64,000 bases of DNA. Origin: Spirogloea muscicola (Eukaryota; Streptophyta; Zygnematophyceae; Spirogloeales; Spirogloeaceae). Below are positions 55,182 through 64,000 of this stretch, piece after piece. Every line of letters begins with the position of its first letter. Position 1 is the stretch's first letter. The DNA lies in NCBI GenBank assembly GCA_009602725.1, contig WELB01000001.1, positions 573,267 to 637,266 of the forward strand, written 5' to 3'. The position numbers and the translations under genes are program-made. A model generated the notes under the pieces. That model saw only the letters and a program-made list of their open reading frames with translations, did not search any database and had not been told where the DNA came from.

Positions 55182-55560
55182 TAGATGTGCTTGCCCATGT
55201 ACTTGGCCATTTGGCCTTCATTTGTTTCAAACGAAATCTTGCCATCGAGAGCTCCAATCTCAGTCTCGTATATTTTTCCTTGTGCGGGAAGGAGGTGCAT
55301 TGGCTCGGATTGGCCTCCCTATTTCCATGTCCATGCCCGCCGTTCTCTCCTCAAGCGCACCTTCTAGCTTTTATTATTGCCAGGTCACTCGCTCAGGTCT
55401 GCCGTGTATGGAAGGACGAGCGGCTTACCAAGCCCAAGCGCACAGTGAAGCAAGAAAGGGGGAATCAGGGAAGGCATAGACTGGGGAGGTAAATCGTAAG
55501 AGGGAAGGTACGCGGTACGCATGGAATGGAGGGGAGGCCGATAAGCCAATTCACTAATGC
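55182..55560. repeat. R3 and paired R2 repeats
   Basis: R3 at 55,182-55,240, a reverse R2 copy at about 55,300-55,355 and a forward R2 copy at about 55,505-55,560. The two R2 copies form an inverted pair separated by about 150 bp. Confidence 0.5.
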
Positions 55561-55739
55561 TACAGAGCCTGAAGCTTAAAATTTATGAAGGGGTCCAAGG
55601 GGGTTAGTTGACGAACTCAAAGTGCCCTTCGGCCTCCCAATGTTAAACAAGAAACAGCTCCTCCAAAGGAGGCGAGGGCTGTAATCAGAAGACAAGGCAG
55701 CTCACAGAAGATGAACAGGCTCCTCATAAGAGGAAAGAG

Positions 55740-55800
55740 CTTGCCCATGGAGGATAGGGGCTGGAACAGCCAGCCCAAAAAAGAATGAGCAGAGTACAAG
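55740..55800 (-). repeat. Stem-loop LINE tail, reverse orientation
   Basis: GGGGCTGGAACAGCCAGCCC followed by AAAAAAGAATGAGCAGAGTAC. It is the reverse of the GGGCTGG/CCAGCCC variant, preceded by the reversed CCATGGAGGATAGG tail end. Confidence 0.6.
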
Positions 55801-56111
55801 AAGCCCAAGACGAAGGGGGCCAGGCGAAGCACTGAGGCGAAGCACTAAGAAAGGGGCTTCAGGTCCTCCTCATAAGGGGCTTCAGGTCGCCTCTTTCGTA
55901 GTGTTCCCACGGCGGTCGGGGACGGGGTCGAGGTCGAGGTCATGCTGAGGTGTCGCGCGCTGAGTGGAAAAGACCCGTTTCACTGGAGGTCGCGCGCCGG
56001 TCATCCACCCCTCCACGCCAGCGCACGTGAAGCAATGACGCGGCCCACCGTTTGCCACTCTGGCCCCCGTTTGACACCGTGGCTCGCCGTTTGCGGGGGG
56101 GAGCGCGCGGA

Positions 56112-56141
56112 TTTCGTGCCGGGGTAGAACCCGGCACGAAA
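56112..56141. repeat. 12-bp perfect inverted repeat
   Basis: TTTCGTGCCGGG, a 6-base spacer, then CCCGGCACGAAA. A stable hairpin in GC-rich intergenic DNA; not obviously part of the other repeat families. Confidence 0.85.
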
Positions 56142-56485
56142 CGCTCCTTTTTCGGAGGATGGCGGCGGAGCCAATCGAGGGCTGCCACGCACACGCGCGC
56201 CCCCGCGCCAAAATGTGTCGATTCGAAGTTCGATGAGGAGGGAGGAGGGAGGGAGGAGGGGCTCCTCGCCCGCCCCCCCTCTCTGCGCACACTTCTCTCT
56301 GCGCTCCCCCCGCCTGTGCGCTCCCCCGCCTGGCATCCCCCGCCTGGCCACCCTCCCCGGGCCGAGCTCCCCCGCGCAGCAAGAGGCGGGGAAGCCATGG
56401 CGATGTGCCTGCCTTGGTGCTCGGGTGCAGGCGGGGACGACGACCTGGTCAGCTCGGGGTCATCTCCTCAACCCTCGGCACGCCC

Positions 56486-56835
56486 GCAAAGCTTGCAAAG
56501 TGTCGACACAATGCGTGCAATAGTACCTGGGAGACTGGCAGCGCTCTTTGCGTGAGTTCAGGAATCGACGGTGCAACTGAAGGCCGGTCCAGCCGCCTGC
56601 AAAATCCATCCAGCCACAAGTTGGCTCAGCAACGGACGGGCGGGCATGACTTGGCACGCTCGCAAAGCTTGCACACTGTCGACACAACGCGTGCAAACAT
56701 ACCTGGGAGAGCGGCAGTGCTCTTTGCTTGAGTTCAGGAATCGGCGGTGCAAGTGAATGCCGGTCCAGCCGCCTGCAAAGTCCCTGCAGGCACAGGATGA
56801 GTCAGCAACTCATGGCGGGCTTGTTTGGCGGCGTG
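56486..56835 (+). repeat. 176-bp tandem duplication
   Basis: Two direct copies with a 176-bp period, starting GCAAAGCTTGCA at 56486 and 56662. Shared landmarks are TGTCGACACAA, TACCTGGGAGA, TTGAGTTCAGGAATCG and GCCGGTCCAGCCGCCTGCAAA. The copies differ at roughly a tenth of positions by eye. Confidence 0.85.
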
Positions 56836-56839
56836 CCCG

Positions 56840-57403
56840 CTATGCCCTCGGCGTACGCGGTGCAGCGCTTGTGGCAGCCACCCGCAGTTGCTGATTGCAA
56901 CCCCCATGCGAGCGCCAGCGTTGACGCACTGCCGCTGTTGTTCTCCCCGCAGCGCGAGCTTGCAGGTTGGAGGTTGCGTCGAAGAAGGCAGGTCGCAAGT
57001 GTCTGCGGAATCTCTGCAGCCGGCAGTGCTCGTGCAGCACGCTCGCAGTGGCCTTGCGCTTGCGCGTCCGCGTGCCACCGCCGGCGGCGGCGCCAGAGCG
57101 GGCGCGCCCGCCCTGCCCGGGCCGCCTGCGCTCGGTAAGCCAGTCGCAAGCAGTGGGAGAGGGAGCAGTTGCCTTGCTTCTCTTCTCGTCCACCACCGCG
57201 GCGCGCACCTGCTCCCGCCTTGCGGCAGGCGGAGCGCCGAGCTGGCGCTCCGCTGTTGCACGTTTCCGCCGAATCTCCGCACGTGCTGCTGGTGTGGCGA
57301 CTGGGCGCCCGGCGACCTCCGCCACGTAGTGGTCATCCGTGATGTTCCGACCTCGACCTCGACCTTTTCGTGAAAGGGGGTGTTTGCATCTCACGCCTCG
57401 CAC
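56840..57403 (-). CDS. Open frame of unknown function, Arg/Ala-rich
   Basis: An uninterrupted minus-strand frame from ATG at 57403 encodes 187 residues. They include GRNITDDHYVAEVAGRPVAT, AARAEIRRKRATAERQ, EQVRAAVVDEKRSKATAPSP and a basic RTRKRKATA stretch. The Glu/Lys/Arg/Ala spacing suggests a real helical protein rather than chance. GC-rich DNA favours long antisense frames, however, and the plus strand is also open. No family recognised; it could be a transposon gene fragment next to the tandem duplication. Confidence 0.3.
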   Translation of the reverse strand: MRGVRCKHPLSRKGRGRGRNITDDHYVAEVAGRPVATPAARAEIRRKRATAERQLGAPPAARREQVRAAVVDEKRSKATAPSPTACDWLTERRRPGQGGRARSGAAAGGGTRTRKRKATASVLHEHCRLQRFRRHLRPAFFDATSNLQARAAGRTTAAVRQRWRSHGGCNQQLRVAATSAAPRTPRA

Positions 57404-57724
57404 GCGGCCCTACGCGGCCTATAATTGAATGACGATCACCAACGGTCACTCGCCGACAACCTGACAACAACCCATTACAGTATACCACTGACAACTCACC
57501 TTATCGCGTCGGTCTCCCACCACCGTCCTACCGACGGACCGAAGTCAACGCCCGTCGCGGCCTCAATGCCACTAACGGTATTTTACCAACGAACTAGCGT
57601 TTGCGGTCTAGCTTCAACGCAGCGTCAAAGACCCACAATCTGCTGCAGATAAGGGTCGTGTCCGCAGCGGTGGCCGTCCAGCACCTCGCGCCTTGACTCC
57701 GGGGTGCCCCATTCTCGATTCGTT

Positions 57725-58625
57725 CTTCTGTGGGCTGGCTTTGCCCAGCCATCGCCCCCTTTGTAAGAGCTGCTTATACTCTGCTCAAGCAAGATGACAA
57801 GGACAGTCTTCTCTCAAAGTAGGGCGATGTGTGAGAGAGAACGAGAGATATAGAGACGAACTCGAGTGCCAGCTTGGTGAGGTGCCTAGTCTCCAGGCAC
57901 CTTGCGTTTCTTGCGAGACCTGACAGTAATATGAATCCAGCCTGTGGGGTGACTAGTCTCCAGGCATCTGTCAAGCCTTGCCTAAGCATTGTTAGTCCAA
58001 CTATGCGTGTAGTATGACAGAATATGACTTTCCATCTCGCTGCGGTCGTCTAGGCGTTCGCCTACGTTCGTGGGCAGCCGCGCCTTGGTTGCTGCCTCTG
58101 ATTTCTGGGCGTGGCGGCAGATTTCCGGCTGCTAGCTGCTCCTTTGTGCGGTTCTTGACTACGGGTCATTGGGCACCCATCTGCTGTAGCAAAATTGCAT
58201 AGCTGCGTGCTTTGCGCGTTCTGGCTTCTTTGGACCTTGTCCTCTGTAGCTAGGCAGGCCTTTCACTGCCAATCCTTCCTTTTAGTAGCTTATTTCCTCT
58301 TTCACAGCCTTCGCCGCCTTTGGAAGAGCTTCTCTTTGTGTTAGGCTTGTGGGCTTCTATTTGAATTCTGAGCTGATGGTGAAACGAGATGGCTTGTAGG
58401 GCTTTTTTTGAGCCTGCTGATGGTAGAATTGGCTCGCGCACCGATGCCATGGTAGCACGAGCAAATTGGGCTCAGCGCTGACCTGCATTTTGGGGATGGA
58501 GGTAATGTGCTCGCGAGTCCGTTCACACCAAGATTAGCTCATGACATGCACTGATCGGCCCCATTAAGCTTGTCCTTTGCTTCTGTGCTGGCCTCTCAAA
58601 GCCAATGCCCGCCTTGGAAGAGCTT
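57725..58625. repeat. Intergenic stretch with two LINE-type tails
   Basis: Plus-orientation tails at about 57,735-57,775 (GTGGGCTGGCTTTGCCCAGCC) and 58,590-58,625 (GTGCTGGCCTCTCAAAGCC ... CTTGGAAGAGCTTCC). The latter is a diverged stem. No gene seen between them. Confidence 0.5.
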
Positions 58626-59049
58626 CCAACCTTCACAACCAATAAGAAAAAGCAGCTCTTTCGAAGGATGCAACACTCACGCTTGTCACAAGGGCAGCCA
58701 CATTAGCAAAACCTTGTCCGATAGACAGGAATGAGCTGCTTCAATGACGGAATGCAGCAAGGCAGCACGATTTGCACCCTCGATTGCAGCGGTCCCTGGA
58801 GCTTCAAGGGCGCCGTGAAGGAAGCCGCAACGACAAGGAGGGGGGCGGCAGCCACGGCGGCAGAGTGCTACTTTCTTAACAGGCAGGCGCAGATGCTTGT
58901 GCAGGGTGCGCTGGAAGAAGCAAGAAGCAAGAAGTGAGCTCTTCCAAAGGAATGGAGGTGTGTGTGAGTGATGGTGGGCCTGAGTGGCCAGGTACAAGGC
59001 AAGCACATTGACAGGTGTACATCACCTGCTGCTAAGCTCGGTGACCACG

Positions 59050-59620
59050 AGCACATAGAGGTCGCCAAACTCTTCCGAAGGGGGCGAGGGCTGTGAAAAG
59101 CCAGCCCGGTAAGAATTGACAAAGTCCGAGGGGGCCAAAAAGCGCTGAATCACATGACTAAGCAAGTCCATGTAGAATAAGCACTCAGTAACCACGAGTT
59201 AGCAGCCTTTAAATCGGACAGACTACCCGCCGGGAAGCGGCAGACGAAGCAAGGTAAGGCAAGGCGGCGGCGCGGGGAAATGGCTCGATCATAGAAAAAG
59301 AGGGGGCTAGCAAAGCCAGCCCCACAAAAGAATGGACAATAGCCACAAAGGCCACAAAGGCCACACAACGGTGCCGGGAAAAGAAAACGACACCAGGACA
59401 TGTAACGGTGCAGATGGCTGCGCAGTAGCCACGAGTGAGCAACAGCAAATCAGAATGGTTCGAAGCAGGAAAAGCAGCACTCCGCCCAGACCCTGAGGCA
59501 GCAGCCATAGGAAGCGCTAAGAAACCAAAGCACACAAAGAAAGAAAGCAGCTACAAATTACTCAGTAACCCCTGCTAAGCAGCCGCAAACCAGAGAGGCT
59601 AGGGTCCTGGAAGTGGCCAT
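59050..59620 (-). mobile_element. Three consecutive LINE 3' ends in the same orientation
   Basis: On the minus strand three terminal reading-frame ends follow one another: SLSGLRLLSRGY near 59,610-59,570; SDLLLLTRGY near 59,455-59,425; and a third beginning SLSDLKAA near 59,225-59,190. Two hairpins are complete (GGGGCTGGCTTTGCTAGCCCC near 59,305-59,326 and GGGCTGGCTTTTCACAGCCC near 59,088-59,107). This is best explained by repeated insertion at or near earlier tails. Confidence 0.65.
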
Positions 59621-59807
59621 AGCGCGGCCGCCGCGCGTGTGGACCGCGTGAGCCAAAGAGCCCGATATCTCATGGGTTAAGGGGAGTTCGAGGCGGTCCG
59701 ATGGGGGATCGGGGAGCCGTGATTGGGGGGGGGGTGGGGCGGGGTGTCGGCGGGGGCGTGGGCAAGCGATCGACGGCGCGAGGGCAAGCGCGCTCCACGT
59801 CGGAGCG

Positions 59808-60236
59808 NNNNNNNNNNNNNNNNNNNNNNNNNNNNNNNNNNNNNNNNNNNNNNNNNNNNNNNNNNNNNNNNNNNNNNNNNNNNNNNNNNNNNNNNNNNNN
59901 NNNNNNNNNNNNNNNNNNNNNNNNNNNNNNNNNNNNNNNNNNNNNNNNNNNNNNNNNNNNNNNNNNNNNNNNNNNNNNNNNNNNNNNNNNNNNNNNNNNN
60001 NNNNNNNNNNNNNNNNNNNNNNNNNNNNNNNNNNNNNNNNNNNNNNNNNNNNNNNNNNNNNNNNNNNNNNNNNNNNNNNNNNNNNNNNNNNNNNNNNNNN
60101 NNNNNNNNNNNNNNNNNNNNNNNNNNNNNNNNNNNNNNNNNNNNNNNNNNNNNNNNNNNNNNNNNNNNNNNNNNNNNNNNNNNNNNNNNNNNNNNNNNNN
60201 NNNNNNNNNNNNNNNNNNNNNNNNNNNNNNNNNNNN
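59808..60236. other. Assembly gap (429 N)
   Basis: A run of N, preceded by G-rich and followed by C-rich homopolymer-like sequence (60,237-60,270). Confidence 0.99.
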
Positions 60237-60239
60237 CCC

Positions 60240-60547
60240 CCCCCCCCCCCCACCCCCCCCCCCCCCCCCCGCGCTCGCCCGCCCGCCCCGCCGCTTGCTT
60301 CGAACCCCCGACCTGCTGCTTGCCGCCCCGCCGGCTCGCAGCTCTGCACTCGCGGCCAAGGAGCGCCTGCCGCTCGCGCCAGCTCCCGCGCCCCCGCAGG
60401 CGGCTGGGGCTCCATGGCGGGCCGGGCTCGGAGCTCGCTCGTCGAGGACCGGCAGCAGCCGCTTCAGCTCCGCCGCGACGGCCCGCTCGTGACCTAGCTC
60501 CCGCCGCATCCGCGTCCCTACGAGGGCCAGCTCGTGTCTCGGCTCCA
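60240..60547 (-). CDS. Possible first exon running into the gap
   Basis: On the minus strand an ATG at about 60,547 opens MEPRHELALVGTRMRRELGH then ERAVAAELKRLLPVLDERAP, before becoming Ala/Gly-rich and entering the N run. Codon use looks protein-like. No family can be named and nothing beyond the gap supports it. It would be divergent from the SBP-box gene. Confidence 0.25.
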
Positions 60548-61247
60548 TAGAATGCTCACGTTTCCCGGGCGGCCCCGGCAGCAGCCTGCATTGCTCTGGC
60601 CTGCAGCCCCGACCGGATTCTGCTGGGACCATCTTGCGCTGGAATGAGAGGAGAAAGCTCGAACCTGGGCCACCGTCGGCTCCGTAGCCAAAGCACCTAC
60701 TTCACAGGAGAGGTGTTGCCCCATCACTCTTGTGCAAATGTAGAGCTCACCTTGTTCAAAAGTTGTTCGAAAGTAGAGACCGTGAGCATACAGCTCACAA
60801 GACCACCTTACTGTAAAGTGCTGCAGCAAAGAGCTCTGTAAGTATGAAGCACAACTGACCCAGCATCTTCCCCACTTCCTTCCGCCAGCAGCACCTGACT
60901 TGCAGTCGCTGCCCCGGACAGTCAATGCTCGTGCTTTGGCTTTCTGCCCTTTTCAAGTTGGGAAGGTCTGCCTGCCACTGAAGCATGTCACAAGGCTAGC
61001 AACGACTATTGTTGTGCACCCTCAGAGCAGGAAGTACGCATGCCTCCATCTTCTTCCATCTGGGCCCAGCTAGAAGACCAACAAGCTCATTGACTTGGAG
61101 TGGCCTCCTGGAGCTTCCTGTTCATATACAGCAAAAATGAGCTGACATTGATCAAGATTAGCTATGCCTCGTCAATGATTCTCCCTGTCTGCTGCTCCAG
61201 CAGGCAAGCAGGTCCATTGCATCCTGGCCCGCAGCAGCAGGACGGAC

Positions 61248-63604
61248 ATGGACAGACAGGAGGGGCAAGGAAGCGACAGTGGGCGCATCGACCGTGGCAA
61301 GGCACCAGCAGAACAATGGGGGCAGCAGCCTCTCCAGCTCGGACTGCAGACTCTTGCTAGCGATCCTTACACTAAGACGCCCCTCGCACGCCCAAGAGAG
61401 CAGAGCATCGGCATGAGCCATGAGCTCACGCTGACTCCCAGTACAGGTCAGACTTGGCAAAGGGTAGAGCAAGCGACTGGCTTAGGAGAAGCGAGTGGTC
61501 CGTCCTCCAGAGCCGAGGACAGGAGGATTGAGGTCAGTCTTCCAGGGCGTAACCTCCCACTCATGTCAATGGACGCGTCCATTCCTTCACTGCAAGAACG
61601 TTTTTGCTTAACAAGTGAGAGAAACCTGTAGCCTTCTTCCACTTCAAGCATAGACCAGAGGTGACGTGAGGCAATGTTGGTCATTTCCCAGCAGCAGATG
61701 CAGGGGCTCGCTGAGGCTGGCGATGCAACACTGGCCGCTGGAGACTGGGGACTAGGTAGGCGCAGCAGGAACCCTGGGAACGGACCTCAGTGCCAGATCA
61801 TTGACTGCTCATCAAATCTGGCGGAGGCTAAGGAGTACTACAAGCGACACAAAGTTTGCGAACACCACTCTAAGGCTGCAGGTGTCCTTCATGAGGGCGA
61901 AAACCAGCGCTACTGCCAGCAGTGCAGCAGGTGCCTGCTTGATTTGATCCATGCTACCAAAAATTAGAAAGAGCTGACAAAAGCGTAGCCCGGCTGAATG
62001 CACGCCATATGTGCATGCAGCTGGTAGCTTGGCTGAAACAGTCCGATCAGGTGTTGTAATTATGCGAAAGATTCCACAGCTGTTTCTTGAGCACATTGAT
62101 CTTGTAAGGTGGTGGGACTGGCAGACCATGGGCGAGATACTTCGGACTTGTGCAAGAGCATACTGCATATTGACCAAAGGTGCCATGACCTTGCTGCAGG
62201 TTCCACCCGCTGCAAGAGTTTGACTACGAGAAGCGAAGCTGCAGGAGAAGATTGCTCGGCCATAACAAGCGCAGGAGAAAAAGTGGACGAGAGGTCGCCT
62301 CTGGCTCCCAAAGCTCCCCAGGTTGATCACATCGACACTCATGCATGCATCTTCATGCGACCACTTTCAAGACTCTCTTTCAAGACTCTGTTCGCTGTTG
62401 AGTCAACCTATCTGGCTTTGTCTTTTCACAAGTGCTTGTCACTGTTAAGAAGGAATGCCTATCTAGGACATGCATCAGCATCTCGACTTGCCATCGTGTT
62501 GTCTTGGAAGGGAAAAGATGATCGTGTCCTGAGCATGCTCCTCGTTTCAGGCTTTGTTTCTGACTTAATATGCCATCCACTCCCTAGCTCCTGACAAGCA
62601 TCCCTGTCTATACTGTTTAATCAAAGCTTTCCTGAGTATTTTTGTTGCTGGGTGAGACAGAGAAGGCCGTGTTGCTAAAACAGCTGTCTCAAGGCTGGGA
62701 AGGCTTGACTAGATCAGGCCAGGGTTTTGACAAATCAGGAGTGAGGGAAGAGCCAGCTGCAGCTCAGAGTGGGCTGTTTCAAGCGCCAGCACGAGCAAGG
62801 AGTCCAGTGGGGAGCAAGCAAGGACCACAACAACTTGCCAGGACCTCATCCTTACCTCAGTTTGCCATTCCTAGAAGCAAGGGTTCGGAAGCAGGCTTTG
62901 GCGGGCACTCTGGTGTTGCTGGTTCCCTTGCACCTACTGTACCGCCTAGCGGCAAGTCAAGCTCCGATCTCTCACGCCAGCGCCCCAGTGACCAAGTCAC
63001 ATCCACGTTTCCTACCTCCAGCCAGAATGAAGAGGGAGCATCTGATCACAGTGAGAGGACCCCAAATATTTTTGACACTGGGCTGAGAATGCTTCAAGGA
63101 CTCAGTGCAGCCCATGTAGGTAAAGTGCATGCAGACGAGGACCTTATCGCAGCAGTCCTGCAACAGCGAAGGCATCCCGTCCCTGGAAGTTTGACTGACA
63201 GCCAACTTAGCCTCGCCCTCTCTGGCCAGCAGCCTCTAGCTCAGCACCACCAAGATGCTGGACAACAGCAAACGAGAAGGGGAGAGGATGAAGCACTTCT
63301 ACAGATGCAAAACTTGAGAGAACAGGGCAGGTCTGGTGGGCAGGTGGAGAGAAATCTCTTGCTCAGCCTCAGCAACTGGCAGGGGGGTGTACCTGGCGCC
63401 CAATCTCTATCGACACACCAAGAGAACATTGTGGATGTACGTGATAGGATGGAACAGGGAAGGCCCACGGAGCACCACGTAGGAACACAACCCACCCTGG
63501 CGGCGCCTCATTTTCCACATCTGCAACAGGAGGTGACAGGCCGTGTGTCCATGAAACTATTCAATCGAAATCCTGCTGACTTGCCCACAAACCTAAGGGA
63601 GCAG
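61248..63604 (+). CDS. SPL: SBP-box transcription factor (SPL), partial at both ends
   Basis: Plant-specific DNA-binding regulator recognising GTAC-core sites. Supported exons: about 61248-61532 (possibly not first), 61692-61930, 62200-62321, 62661-63604; the last donor is CAG|GTGATC, so the gene continues past the window. The SBP domain is split by an intron at its usual place, between CQQCSR and FHPLQEFD. All zinc ligands are visible: CQIIDC...HKVCEHH for the first finger, [10 protein letters not shown]...C for the second. The bipartite nuclear signal [17 protein letters not shown] overlaps the second finger. Exon 4 is Ser/Gln-rich and ends [20 protein letters not shown], a motif of the long SPL1/SPL12-type proteins. 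The 5' start is uncertain. Confidence 0.88.
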
Positions 63605-64000
63605 GTGATCTCCGAGATTTGCCCTTTCCACCTAGATTGACATCCCATGGTCATCAAATTGCATGCATGACTGGCTTAGCTTGCACTTAAGTGGCTTACA
63701 ATGCGCCCCTTGCCATTCAATGCCCCCTTGCCATGCCCTTGCAATCCTCTCTTATGAAGCCTGACGATGATCCGCTGATGATAGCAACCAAATGTTATGA
63801 CGCCATTGCTGGTCTTAAAGTGCAAGAAGGAGAAAAACGAGGATGCTGACAAACGCCGGGCATAGGATGGTGCAGCTTAGGTGGTCATGCTACCGGGGGT
63901 ACGTTGTTAATGCAGATAACAAGGGTTTAGGGTTTAGATCACCAGAAAAACATAGCTTGATGACCTTGAAGTGGCAGCTCCTTGATCATGATCCTTCTTT
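63605..64000 (+). other. Presumed intron of the SBP-box gene to window end
   Basis: It follows a GTGATC donor and contains no recognisable exon before the window ends. A GGGTTTAGGGTTTAG word at about 63,924-63,938 is a short telomere-like motif. Confidence 0.5.

Noticed and set aside
1-64000. CRISPR arrays, bacterial operons or rRNA genes
   Set aside because: No regularly spaced direct repeats with unique spacers, no Shine-Dalgarno-linked gene runs and no rRNA-like stretch were seen; the genes are spliced.

Overview
The window is nuclear DNA from a green-lineage eukaryote, most likely a streptophyte alga of early-diverging type (Mesostigma- or Chlorokybus-like); the species cannot be fixed from sequence alone. 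Evidence: spliced genes with many short GT-AG introns; an SBP-box (SPL) transcription factor; an RLCK-VII/PBS1-like receptor-like cytoplasmic kinase; a two-RRM glycine/tyrosine-rich hnRNP very close to land-plant RNP1-type proteins; a RIQ/DUF1118 thylakoid protein; two RAY1-type GT77 glycosyltransferases; and TTTAGGG-type telomere-like motifs. No bacterial operon logic applies: each gene is its own transcription unit.

Layout. 1-3.4 kb: dense interspersed repeats. 3.48-8.93 kb (+): RAY1-like glycosyltransferase, 14 exons. 9-13.6 kb: repeats including a LINE 3' part. 14.05-15.4 kb (+): unidentified spliced gene. 16.67-18.35 kb (-): LEA-2 domain protein. 20.3-21.4 kb (-): RIQ-like plastid protein. 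22.3-24.0 kb (+): two-RRM hnRNP. 25.1-26.6 kb (+): plastid-type DUF493 protein. 27.1-28.6 kb (-): DUF2062 membrane protein. 29.85-31.97 kb (-): RLCK kinase with its 5' end lost at an assembly join. 32-34.2 kb: repeats. 34.2-36.0 kb (-) and 36.29-37.87 kb (+): divergent pair TruA pseudouridine synthase / thylakoid-type TPM protein. 38.5-42.4 kb (-): glutamine synthetase (GSII). 43.1-45.3 kb (+): Sds22-like PP1 regulator. 45.3-47.9 kb: a pogo-like MITE with inverted telomere-like repeats inside and a LINE fragment nested in it. 47.93-53.1 kb (+): second RAY1-like gene. 53.2-59.8 kb: repeats and LINE fragments. 59,808-60,236: run of N. 61.2 kb to beyond the window (+): SBP-box gene.

Function. 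There is no single pathway. Several genes have plastid-type N termini or plastid-linked families (RIQ, TPM, DUF493, GS). The two GT77 genes are paralogues that share nearly all intron positions and lie about 39 kb apart. The most distinctive non-genic signal is a LINE family whose 3' end carries a conserved stem-loop (GGGCTG...CAGCCC). That stem-loop is scattered in more than 20 short copies, and one truncated copy has a clear target-site duplication inside a TA-flanked pogo-like element. Exon coordinates come from reading splice sites by eye and checking phase; every fully listed gene model closes in frame.
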